Below, piece by piece: positions 1-12,459 of a DNA stretch of 64,000 bases (within the stretch, counting starts at the first letter, position 1; each line of letters starts with the position of its first letter). Origin of the DNA: Aphis gossypii. Taxonomy: Eukaryota; Arthropoda; Insecta; Hemiptera; Aphididae. The notes beneath the pieces were generated by a model, which saw only the letters and a list, made by a program, of their open reading frames with translations, was not told where the DNA came from and searched no databases. Where the stretch lies: assembly GCF_020184175.1 (NCBI RefSeq), contig NC_065531.1, positions 75,858,604-75,922,603 of the forward strand, given 5' to 3'. Made by a program: the position numbers and the translations under genes.

Positions 1-628
1 TTATAGAGACAGTACAAATTATTATTTGTTACTTTACATAAACTTTTGTTAATTGTTACGAGCAATTAAACAATTTTAATTTTGTAAACATTAGTTTTTA
101 ATATTTGTGGAAATAATTATCATATGTAAAAAGTTAAGAACAAAATAGTTAATAATATGGATACTTAACTCATTTCACGATTAACGTTCTAATATATTAT
201 AAAAATATTTGTAGTAATTTTTTTTTTTAACCCTTTGATTTATATAGTAAAATATGACTACCTTACTGAACTGCTTAAATTCATTTTATTACATACCACT
301 TTTTTTGATGGAAGAACTTCTTGCTTTTACAAAATCAAGGGTCCTCTATCTAATTTAAGTTTTAGCTGTGGGTTTGTGGCTTAATACTAATTAGGAAAAA
401 ATTTATGATATAATAGCTGAAATCAAAGTGTTAGGTAACTATTATTTTAAAATATTAATTTTTTAATATTTTAAAATTGCAATCTGTCGTTAATTCATTG
501 ATTTTTAAATTAAAATGTTAAAGTTGATATGAAATTATTATTTTGTATATTACAAACTGTAACTAGTTATTTAAGTCTTATTTTATTTTATTATCAATTA
601 ACATTATAGTAATCTTATTGATGTTTAG
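1..628 (+). other. Bop1: Partial intron of Bop1
   Basis: AT-rich sequence ending in a polypyrimidine-poor but valid acceptor (TTTAG at 624-628) just before the penultimate Bop1 exon. No open frame resembling WD40 repeats is visible here, so the upstream exons lie outside the window. Confidence 0.7.
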
Positions 629-1040
629 GTGGTGACAATCTTATTGTTGGAACATATGACAGAAAAATGTTATGGTTTGATCTTGATCTTTCTACCAAAC
701 CATATAAAACTCTTAGATTACATTCAACGGCTGTACGTTCAGTTGCTTTCCATAAACGTTATCCTTTGTTTGCATCTGGCTCTGATGACCGAGCTTTAAT
801 TGTTTCTCACGGAATGGTTTATAAGTAAGTGTTTGTGTGTGTTTTATTTTTTTAATTAATGTTTTAATTTTATGTTGTATTTTTAGTGATTTACTTCAAA
901 ATCCATTAGTTGTTCCATTAAAATTACTCAAAGAACATGAAGATTGCTCAGATTTTGGTATTTTTGGTGTGACTTTCCATCCTACTGAACCATGGGTGTT
1001 TAGTTGTGGGGCAGACAAAACTATTAGGCTGTTTACGTGA
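629..1040 (+). CDS. Bop1: Ribosome biogenesis protein BOP1, last two exons (3' partial gene)
   Basis: Two exons, 629-824 and 887-1040, separated by a 62-bp intron with GTAAGT donor and TTTTAG acceptor. Joined, they encode the C-terminal WD40 blades of BOP1 (Erb1 in yeast). Key stretches are GGDNLIVGTYDRKMLWFDLD, YPLFASGSDDRALIVSHGMV, NDLLQNPLVVPLK, HPTEPWVFSCGADKTIRLFT and then TGA. The C-terminal RLFT end and the HGMVYNDLLQNP block are characteristic of BOP1. In other eukaryotes BOP1 works with PES1 and WDR12 in the nucleolus for 27S/32S pre-rRNA processing and 60S assembly. The first exon begins in phase 1 (GT completes a Gly codon). The catalogue part of the protein, the BOP1NT domain, is outside the window. 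Recognition is from protein similarity I remember; splice sites are read directly. Confidence 0.93.
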
Positions 1041-1565
1041 TTTTTAAAATGATTAGATTTATAATTTAAGAATAATTTTGAAATATACTTGATTATATAC
1101 ATTGAATATTATTGTTTTTGAAACAAAATTTAATCCTCTTTAAAGATGATAGTTTGGATAACTAACTATAATTAATTTTATTTTTAAATCTATGCTTGAT
1201 GATAAAATGTCTTAATATTTTAAAGAAGAAAATGGGTCTGTGAAGGATAATGGTGAAAGTTGGCACCTTTATGAATCACAGTGATGTTCTGATATTATAG
1301 AACAGGTTGTAGCTAAGTCAAGACTGGTTAATATTGAATTTATAAGAATATTTAATAATACGTGATATTGTGATAACATAATATGAATATTGAATAGGTA
1401 TTTTGGTTAGTTATTTTCCATGCTTGTTTTAGATCACAAAGAAAATTTGATGAGTTAATTTAATTTTAAAACTTAACAATCATCATTAATATTAATTAAA
1501 CATATTAATTTTTTTTTTTTATAAATAGCATTGGAATGATTAAAGTTGTTAGGTATTAAAGACAA

Positions 1566-1717
1566 CAGTTCCCAACCTTTTTTTTATTCTGTTCCCCTAA
1601 GCTTAATATTTTGCTAGATTGTCCCTCTCATTATAAGTTTTAAACTTTTTCACATAACTATTCTTAAAATATTTAACCCAATTTTTTTTTTTGCATACCC
1701 CAGGTTAAGAATTGCTG
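1566..1717. mobile_element. Short hAT-like non-autonomous element, degraded
   Basis: The segment starts CAGTTCCCAACCT and ends AGGTTAAGAATTGCTG, i.e. CAG...CTG ends with imperfect inverted similarity, and it has a T-rich interior. This start resembles the common hAT terminus CAG(N)TTCCCAACC. The flanking 8-mers do not match each other, so no target-site duplication supports it. Tentative. Confidence 0.35.
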
Positions 1718-4700
1718 TATTAATATATTATCATTGATTATACAATTAAATGTTTCAGCCAACACAAAAAAAGAAAAACAAGAATTTTTATTAAAACGTC
1801 CATTTTTCTTGATAATTTTTTATTTTTGAAAAATACTACAAGTATATTACATTGATTACACAAAAGTACTAATTGGATATAAAATGGTATCAGAAACCAC
1901 CCCCAAAATTAAAGATTGTTCTTTTTCACTATAAAATAAGTTTCTACTACAATGTACAAAGAAGTAACAAAAATAAAATTTATATCGTAACATCAATGCA
2001 CTCATTGTTCTCTCGACTCTCAGAATCTAAAATTGTACCTATTTTATTGATGACGACTCAGATAAGAGTAGATAGCTACAAGTCATTTAGATACAAAACA
2101 AGTAAGTAGATAATTTTAAATAATATGTATTAATCAAGTCTAAATTTTTTTATAATAATCGAAATGTAAATTTGTTGGTACTGTTTTTGTTATTAACATT
2201 AGGTATCTATTGTATAATTAATATAATTGTTATATACTTACGTATATACCTAAAAAAGATGCACCCTACCTATGATTTATTGATGTTTTTTGATTTTATG
2301 TTACATATAATTTTCATCAACATTTCTCTCAAATCAAACAAAAAAATTAATGCCTTTTCCAAATTAAAGAAATTCAAAAATTTAGGTAAGTACCTAATAG
2401 ATAGTAGGTACCAGCCTGGTAGCACCAGGTACCCTGTGAAACATTCTATAGACAAGCTTTAAACAAACTGTTTGATCAATTTATTCTTAAATGAAACGAC
2501 AAATTCTCAAGATCGGTTTCGCTTTTATCTAAGTAATTCAGAATAAACTAGAAAAACAATTCATTTAAATACTCGAACCCGGACATTTCGTACGCTCGAC
2601 TATTCGCCTATTTGTTCAACTTTTATAGCCAAGTATTGAGAACTTAAAACGAGATTTATCAAAAGTAATTAATACTTTAACAAAAAAAAAAAATAATACT
2701 AACACAGTTTTTTTTTTAGAGATTCTATTCATGGCAAGACGGCAAAACCGTCTCGAAAATTACCCAAGAGTTAAGACTCTTAGAAATTTCGCTTTAAAAT
2801 CAAGAGAAAAATGACAAGCCAACTTGCAACTAACTGCATCATTTTCGTATTTTTTTAGTTTAAATTAAATATTAAAACAAAACTATTTCTGTAGGTACAT
2901 ACGTATAGCTGTAATCTGATCAGTTATGTCATATAGTAGGTATATAAATTTGGCCATTTGGGGCCGGGGCCGTAGTCAGATGAAAATTTCAAGTTAAAAA
3001 ATATCGCATAATATAAATAATATCGTTTAATATATCGCAATTCGCTCCGTGTTATTTGTGGTGTTGGTTAGGTAGTAGGTACTCATTTACCCGGATAGAA
3101 CACAATTCTGTACAGCCCTTATCAGCGAACCGAATTGTGCATATTTTAAGACATCACACTATTTTGTACCTAAAATTTTAGTGCAGTGTTGCCAGATTTC
3201 CATAAGGTTACGTATAGGTATTAGATTATTTGATTTAATTATAGCGTTTTACGTACTTTTTATGTAAACTAAGATTAGTATTTAAAGGACATAATTATAA
3301 ATGTTCTTAGACTTTTAGTTTTTAGCGGACAAACAACATTTATAGATCATACAATCAATGAATATTTGATTCATCGAAATATTTGTCAAATATTTGCAGG
3401 TAACAAGAACAAGTACCAAGGTATCATAAATTATATATTTTTTTTCATTTTATAGTAGTTTGTAGTTGGTAAAACATTTTTTATACGATTTGTAGCATTC
3501 AATTCAATTGATAAACGTTTAAGTTTTGACTTTTTTTAGTTCAACTTTTTTTTGTGTTATTGTTTAAGAAAATTAAACGAGTTGACAATAATTAATAATG
3601 GATGGTAACATTGCCCAACAAATTATACCTAATCGTGTTGTTTTTGTGATCATTTTGATAATCCATCGTTTGGTCAAAACCGAACGGAATCGCGTTCCCT
3701 GAAAAAAGGTAAAACGTACGAAGTCGTGCTGTATTGGGTGGTATTTAGTAATTAGTTAACCTATACCTACCATTACCATAGCACAAACACTATTTTATGA
3801 CTGTTTATGATTTAAATAAACTTCATTCGGTAGGTTAGGGTACATTTTTATTCCAAGTGTATCTTCTGAAACACTAAATCTTGAACATCCCAAAAACAAT
3901 AGCATTTTGATCATTAGTTCAAACAAAAAAAGCCCTTGTATAAAAAAAAAATGCGACCTCCCTTTCTCTTCCTAATAACACTCCTTACCGACTAAAACGC
4001 AACTGGAATTGCATTTTATTAAAATAATAAATAAATAATTTCATTAGGCATTACCTGCAATGGGCAATTACTTGTGCGTGATCTTTTAACTACCCATAGC
4101 TATAATAATATGTGTTACGTGTTTTCTTATTGTACAAAAACAAGATTAGACTTTAAATTGAGGCCGCTATGTATATAATAAAATTGTTCTCAAAAAGTTA
4201 TGACCTCCAGACGTGACTTAAAACACATAATCCAATAGGTACCTTGTCGAGAATAGTTTTATATTATTGACGTTATTATAAAATAGGTACCTATCTAGTA
4301 TCTATACATATTATTGTTATAATATGCATAATATGCATTATATTGTTTTATTAAAAAGTATAACGTATATTTAATTCACCACAAGCTTTGTAGGTATAAA
4401 AAAGCAAAAGTAATCGGTTTTTTTTTTTTAGTTATAATTTTGGACCTATCATAATATTCGTAATGTAATGTTCTAAATCTAGTCATTGTGGTTATATACC
4501 ACACAAGTCACGCGCATTATAATTACCTGTCGTTGCTGCACCTTGATATTTTTTTTAAAATTGAGGACGATTCAACTGTCGGTAATATTGTGAATTGTCC
4601 TGAAAGCAACTACTGCGTATTACATTATTGAAACTAGTTTTTATCTCGAACGCTGTACTCGATAAGGTCAACCAACTTGTTCGTGTAATACATCAAAGTG

Positions 4701-7700
4701 TGTATTGATTCGTTTATATGATTAAGTTTATACGTAATATAGAAAATATGTTAATTTAATGCAACAGCTACTATGTATTTAGTTGTTACTACCTTGTTTG
4801 GTTTTAAATTAGCTCGAATAACTTTTTGGGATTTCTAAATACATCATTTACCCAATGGTAGGTATAACTTGGTTGTTAAACAGTCTATGTATCTATAGAT
4901 AGGTATATAATATATTAGAATAAGTATAATGAATAATATTCAATATGTGGTGGTGGTATATACATTTTGGTACTTCTAAGTTCTAATATAAGTATATAAT
5001 AAATAATTAATAATCTATGAACCATCGTCATTTTAAAGATATCATTTTTACCAAATTCATCTGAGATGAAAATACCTTATATGAGTATAAGAACTTTATA
5101 AGATTATTAGTGCAATGGTGCTAAAACCATTTTTAAGTTTTATTGCATAGGTACATTATACGTTTAATCTAGATGGGTCTCTCCTAACAATATTTGAATA
5201 AAATTAAAAAAAAAATCTCCAAATAATTTGCATAGCAACCTAATTTACCAACTCTCATGATTATATAAAACAACTGTATTTATACTGTATAGGTAATAAT
5301 GGTAATAATGGTAAGTCGTGTGCCGTCGCCTGTTACATCTACTAAATTATTAATATGCTTTATTGTATTGGTTCAAAATTATTACATTGAACCTTTCACG
5401 ACATTTTACTAGATCGTAAAAGTACAGATATCTAACGAAACCGCTATGATTATAAATACTCTTATTCTTAAGTAATTTACATTATATTCTTTACTTGACG
5501 TGTAATTTAATCTAATTGAACTATTTTAATTAGAATAAGTTCATTTGTCGTACAGTTTTATAAACTTATTCTGTATACTTTTCAATTGCGTAAATCATCG
5601 ATTTTAATGATGTTATAGTTATACCTACACACATTTTAAAACATTTTAACTATACCTAATTTTAAGCCTTTTATACCTACCACGAACCTATCAAAGTTCA
5701 AATTATTGTACGATTTGCTGGTATTGACAAATAAGTTTTATGCAAGGTTTATGGTAAAATTAATTAAACAAAATATAACCTATTGGAGTAATAAAATACT
5801 ACTAATAATAAAAATGTAATATGAGTATATGACATTAACTATCCTTAGTAATAGATAGGTATTAGGTACTGTCGATGCTAATTCATCTGTTTTTTTTTAT
5901 TCAGGATCGTTTTTCGTATATTGTGAATTGTGATTAAATTCAAATTTAACACCTCCAGTGAACTACTCAATAAAAAATTATTACACTCCAAACAGTCTAA
6001 ACGTAATTCAGTACTACACAGCAGAAGTGAGTTTTTGTTTTTATTGTTTGAATTGAGATTCTTTATATGTGGTTCACTGATAGAAAATAAATGCACAACA
6101 TTTTTTTTTGTTTGAAAAGAGTTAAAAATTAGCTGCGTATTAAGGGTATATATATTTGAAAATAATTTATTGTTTTAGTATGTTTTTCACTAATTGTTTT
6201 CTAGATTTATTTTATTATACATTAATCTTGCATTTCTTACACAAAAACAGTTAGATACCATGTAATAATTTTTATAAAGTGCTTAGTAGTTACTAGTTAG
6301 GTACTTTATAATTTATTTATTTTTTTAAAAATATTTTCTCGATAAAATATTATTAAGTCAAAAATTAATAAGGAAAATTCGAATATATTAATAGATATTT
6401 AGTGAGAGTTATTAATTCCAAGGATACGATATAAATCGATTATAAATATATAATCGGTGTGACTGCGAATTTGAAATTTGAACGTCCGGACTTCCTGAAG
6501 TTATTATTGGAGAAGTTTTTATTAAAATATTTATAATTTCCTGGTTTAAGGAATTATAGTGTTAAAGGAATTTTAACGGTTTATATTTATCGTTTTAATT
6601 GTTTATTAATAAAAAAAAAACACCGGCATATCGCTATAGTCCATACAAAACCGAGTTTTTTTTAAAAAAAGCACCTAAATGTCCTTCATTCTATGAAGCA
6701 TACATTTCACTTAGTATTCTTTTAATCAAAATTGGTATTTCGTTTAGCCATTTAGATATAAGTATACTAGCATATTACTCGCATTTAAATAGACTCCATG
6801 TATAATGTACATGGTAAATATAAACTATGAATGCAATTTTGATTAAAAATTGTTTTAAAATCAATGTCTTTTTTGTTTTTAATGGTTATATTCTTGTGTT
6901 AGGCGTATAAACGCAGAATAATGGTTTAATTGTTTCCAAGGATAAAAAAAAAGAGCGGATAAAAGTTTATTGTACTATGGTAGTACTGTTTACTATAATG
7001 GTATTAAATTATTATACATAAATACATAAATATATAATATATTTTATACTTCTATAGTGAAGGTTAAACTATGTAAGATTAACTCACTAAACGGTGAAAG
7101 ATATCAAAACTAACCTATTATATATCTAATCTGAATAAATAATTCGTCCTGGAATAATAAACCTAATATTATTTTTTTAGTTAGGTATACATTTATAACT
7201 TATAAATAAAATAAAAACACATAAAATATTATTAATTGTGTATTCGATTGACGATTTAATATTAGACTATCGTAGATCAGACATCAGTTATATATATCAA
7301 CCTAAAATTGTATTACGAAGGGGGCGAGACGTTCTTATTAAAACAATTACCAAAGTCCATAGGTACCTACTAATAATATGTTTTGTTTGTAATTGTTATT
7401 AATGTAAAAAAACAAAATTATAGTTTATTAGAACAAACAGAAAGTATTTACCTAATTTAATATAATATATATTATTTAATAATAAATAATAATAAAATTT
7501 CATATTTTTGTGGTATTTTGTTGACTATCCCAATTTTTTTTTTGTATGAAATCGTTAAATACCTATTTTTTAATAATTTTTTGTTTGGCTTAGAATTCCT
7601 AGTTTGTATTTACTTTTATATAAATCAACTAAATTTTAAATTAAAATTTACAAATAATATAGATTTAACAGTAAAAAATTAAATAATCTCATGCAAACAA

Positions 7701-7920
7701 GTCTGGGTTGGATGGCTACAAATAAATTAACACTTATAAGTGTACTTCATTCAATTCTGGCTAACATGGTTTAATCATAGCTAAAAATCGTCAAGTGAGA
7801 TCACTGTATTAGCGGATAAGAATATTTTTTCATAAACAAAAGTACAATAACTTGGCAAATAAACTTAAAAATCCTCATCAAGTATATTATATTATCAATT
7901 TTTGAAAATCGTTTATCTAA

Positions 7921-8345
7921 TCCCTCTACTAAATGTGGTGGAATGTGGAAGGCAACTAAGCAGGCTTTTTGTTAAAGTTTAGTACTTCAATCAAATTCTT
8001 CTTACTACCGGTATTATTACCTTTACAGAATCCCGAATCAGAAAAATGGAAATATTAATTAAAAATCACCTCTTTGACATTTTTCAACCTCATAGCCATA
8101 AGAATAATAGAAGTCAACACTGACATTGTCAACTTAGTAAACAGTGTCTCGACTACCCTATTTCTTTATTATTTCCAGTCAAACATTTCATCAAATAATG
8201 TTTAATTTCTGTTTCTAAAATTAAGTCTCCAGGCTACGCGATCTTAACACTCCCAAAGTCATCAGTCGTCTTCCAAAAATAAAAACTATTATTCATCTCA
8301 CTTATTTTGATAACACCACCGCAGGATTTTCCTATTTCTCAATGA
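7921..8345 (+). mobile_element. Decayed jockey-like LINE fragment (reverse transcriptase N-terminal part)
   Basis: No continuous frame survives, but short translated blocks appear in the order expected for a jockey-clade ORF2. They are CGGMWKATKQ (7933-7965, like the SLWKATK block before the RT), PESEKWKY (about 8030-8060, position of the WARSDEEKA block), KSPGYAIL (8223-8246, the KSPGYD block of RT) and, frameshifted, IIHLTYFDN..AGFSYF (8288-8340, like ITYLFNAILRLSYFP). Several stops and frameshifts separate them, so it is a fossil. Assignment is inference from motif order. Confidence 0.5.
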
Positions 8346-11300
8346 TATGAACATTTTAACATTTTTAAGTTCATTAGTTATTCTTTTAAACACAATAATA
8401 TACATACAAATATCAAGATCAAATTATTAATACCAAAATGTTTTATTTTATAACGTTAATGACAAATGACAATCGTGATATTATGTATGATAAATTGATA
8501 ACATTTCCAAATTTCTCGAAGAAATGTGAATAATATATTTATACCTAGGTTATGTTATGTATAACGAAAGAAGATTACTCGAATAGAGGGAAATATATTA
8601 GTATTGCAACTGACGTTTTTACAATTTATAGATATATATCGCTGTACCGAATAAATGCAAATTAGGTACGCATTCGGAATAACATTATCTAAAATACAAT
8701 TATATATTTTAAAATGAAAATATTTGAGTTATTCATATAATATAATATATATTATATTATTAGTCATGAAACTGAATTCTACTAGTATTATACTAGTATA
8801 ATAGGTATGATAATATTATGTTTTCATAATTTTAATTTTCGATTAACTGCTTAATATTATTCATATCTATAGTTATTTATAGGTACATTTTAAATTCGGT
8901 AAGAAATAAATATAAGTGCAGTACATCAATAGATACGTTTATTGTGTCTAAACATCAGAATCATCACTCATCAGATTTTTAATCTTTTAAATGTTTTTAA
9001 AAATGATGTTTTTATGTCGTTTTATAGACAATATATTATATTCTCAATATTCTATTAAAATACCAGACATATATTTTAAATTATCCTTAAAAATGTAAAA
9101 TATTCTGCAAAGAAAAAAATTACCAAAATGATTTAGTTTAAATTTATTTAATTAAATTGGTTTACAATAATAGTTTGAATAATTTATTTTATTAAATAAC
9201 AATTAATTGGTGCATAAATGATGCATATCAGTATAAATACCTATTACTTAATTATTTTTTTCGGAAAAGTATTAACAAAAATAAAAATATTGCTTTTTAT
9301 TTTAAAATATTCTCTGACTTCCAAAATATGATTTTTTTGCAAAATAATATTTTTTCTATGAACTCTATACTTTATGAATCATATATATATATATATCCGA
9401 TTATATCCTATTTATCTGGATAACACTATTAACAAATATTTAAAATCATAAAAATCCGACCTTTAATTATAGTTATCATATTATTATTCATAGAGCCGTT
9501 CATAATGTATAAGGTATACGCTATACGGTGTATTAAATTATTATAGCTCACATTCTAATTAATTTTAATCAAATTCAATAACTATATACAATGCATGTAT
9601 AGTTTATCGTTTTGTAATTTAATTAAAGCGTTTCATAAACAAGCATATTTATACAATTAGTATTATTCGTTTATACATTTTTTTTTTTTTTTTTTTTTAA
9701 TGTATAAGTGAATGACTAAACTGTAGTCTTAATATAAGCTTCTACAAACATTTTCTCATAATTTTAGGGCTAAAATTACAAATGAATTAATATAAAATTA
9801 AATTAAACACGTGTGTATTAGATACTGAGCTGGACGATGAATGTTTTATTTTTATAAATATTTGTATCTACTCTGTAGGGTAAGTATGTGACACGCATTT
9901 ATGTTCTAATGATTAAGACTTGAGATAAGGTTATTTTATAACCTTTGAAAGTATGCGTTTGTTACTATATTAGGTATAGAAAGGATTATTAAACATAGGT
10001 AAATAGAATTATAATTTTGAAATTTATATGTTTTTGAATAATGTGCACCAATCGCCATGACCTGCAACTTTGAAAACTTTGTGACGTTCACTCTCGAGAA
10101 ACGTTTAATTATATTAATATTATTATCACTATATTTTATACTATTATTATTTACATTAAAAAAATTAGTATTATTGCGTAGTGGTAGTGCGTATGTATCT
10201 ATGTTATATTATGGTTGTATAAATAAGGCTGTTTTTTATTGAATTATGATAAGAACGATTCACGAACTAACGCGAAATCGAAGAACACACATAGGTATAA
10301 TTAGGTGGCATTTGTTGTACAATTATTGTTTTGTTTTAATGAATATATAAGGTAGGTCAAATTTCGATAGTAGGTCACATATTGTATTGGACCACAGTCT
10401 AGGTATATAGGCTAAACATTTTTCATAATACAATGGTTGTACGTGTGTTAATAATCAGAAGAATTTAAAATAAAAAATAGGCCAAATATAGCATAGTAAT
10501 TAATTGGCATTTGATAAGATGCATGTAAAAACATAGATTAATGTAGAATAGTTGTAGGTAACTACACAAAACTAAAGAGGTTTACTTTATTTGTTGTTCA
10601 AATATTTATAATAAGGATATAAAATAATACGTTAACATGTTAAGGTACGAAAAAAAATTTTATGTACCTACCTAATATTAAATTGGGTGCTAACTAAACG
10701 TTACAAAAAATGTATTTATATCCCAAGATAAAGAGTTTATACTTTATAATAAGGATAATATGGACAGATATAATTCAATTTTTTTTTTTTTTTAATTAAA
10801 AGTTGTAGTATACCAGTATAGTTACTTATTTCTAATAAAAATTCAACACACACACCTACTAACGCCCTTTCTCCTTCTTATAATCGAATTTTTTTCAACC
10901 ACACTTTTATATATTTAGTATACTCTGCGTATTTTAATTAATATTTGAATAATAAATAATATTATTACACGTTATAGGTAGTATGGTTTTTTTGTACATC
11001 ATTATATACTTACTTACGTATATTTATTGTAAAGGAATGAATATATTATGTTATCTTGAACTTCTACTAAACAACAATATATTTCAATATGAAAAAGAAA
11101 CTAATAAATTTGGACTACATATCATAATATACTATAATGGTTATACTTTTTGGTTTTAGAGTCTGGTGGAGTTTTTTCTTATCTAAGCTCCAAAGATACT
11201 TTTTCTAATGGAAAAATTCTCCACTCATCAACTTCGATTGAGGTTTCTATTTGTAAAATGTATTTAGTTTATATTTTAATGGACCAAAATTAGAAATTTC

Positions 11301-12153
11301 TCAGTACTATTGAAAATTGTCAGATCAATAAAATATAGTAAACACGAACATTTGGTTATCATAGTTTCCAAAAAGTTGACAGTCTCGGCTCAGTATTGTT
11401 TTTGATTTTGTAAGATAATTTGTATGATATTTTGATAGTTAAAACTAAAAATGCTTAAGAAAAAGATTAGATGTACCTATGCTTTATTTTTTAATTAAGG
11501 GATATTAATTGACGAGAATAGCTGTCGCTGTAGGTAATAACAAAATATTATTGTAAATCCTAGATATATGTTTATACTCTTAATTGTGCATGACCGTTAT
11601 ATATACAAACATCATTGAATTAAAATTTTATACGTTCATTCCAGTGACATACCTACTCAATGACAAGGTATACTGAATATTCGTGTGTTTATTTTAGTAT
11701 TTAGTGGTTACGGTTGGGTTGCCTAGTTGACGGCTTATTTTGCTTTGAATTTATAGGAAACTGTGTACGTACATAGGTACCTACATATTTTAATTTTCCG
11801 GCGTTACAAGGTCTTGTTTGATATCGTTGATGTAGCATATAACCCACGCATCACAATAATAAATACGTTTGTAACTGCACATATGTCATACTCACACCAT
11901 TTAAATTCACATACATCCTCTATGATACGCGGAACTATTCGAGTTAGGCTAGAGTTATAGATATATTATAGTATATTATGCACTCCCTTGTTTATTGACT
12001 GCAAATTGAATGGTTATTAATGTCTATGTTATAATACATCGATGAAAAGTTACCTATTGATAATTGGATATATTTGATAGGTTTATCTATTTAGGTACCT
12101 ACTATGTATTATATCGTGTTGTATTCATGTTGAATGAATCAATACGGAATTAT

Positions 12154-12459
12154 TTATTTCGGTTCATTGAATTCGGCAATAACACTATTATGATGATCAA
12201 AAATAGTTGGGTACCAGTTAGCGCAGTAATAATTAATAATAATGTAATTATTGGGGGGGACCTCTTGGTCCATAAGGCCTTCGAAGGTGTAAACTGGTTG
12301 CCCCCTCTCATCCACTGCTGTTGATTGTCTGTTCACCAACGACTGCGTTATATAGACATTTGTTAATCTGTACGTACCATTCGGAGCAGCACTAACTGGT
12401 GAGTTTTCATGATATATATTTTTTTCATTTTGCTTATCATATTCGGAATTATGTGTTAT
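12154..12459 (-). pseudogene. Unidentified coding-like open frame
   Basis: An open frame of about 100 codons without ATG runs from just after a stop at 12460-12462 to TAA at 12154. The central part (about 12255-12400) is less AT-rich than its surroundings and reads like protein: SAAPNGTYRLTNVYIT, then STAVDERGQPVYTFEGLMDQ. Downstream it dissolves into low-complexity Asn/Ile/Tyr. I do not recognise a family. It could be an exon, a gene fragment or part of a repeat; another minus-strand frame is also partly open, so the coding frame is unsure. Confidence 0.25.

Noticed and set aside
2408..2436. Small hairpin GGTACCAGCCTGGT...ACCAGGTACC
   Set aside because: Stem is short and interrupted, with no context suggesting a functional RNA; common TAGGTACC motif explains part of it.
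2555..2640. Possible tRNA on the minus strand (GGGTTCGAG-like T-loop)
   Set aside because: No matching A box, anticodon stem or acceptor stem could be folded around it.
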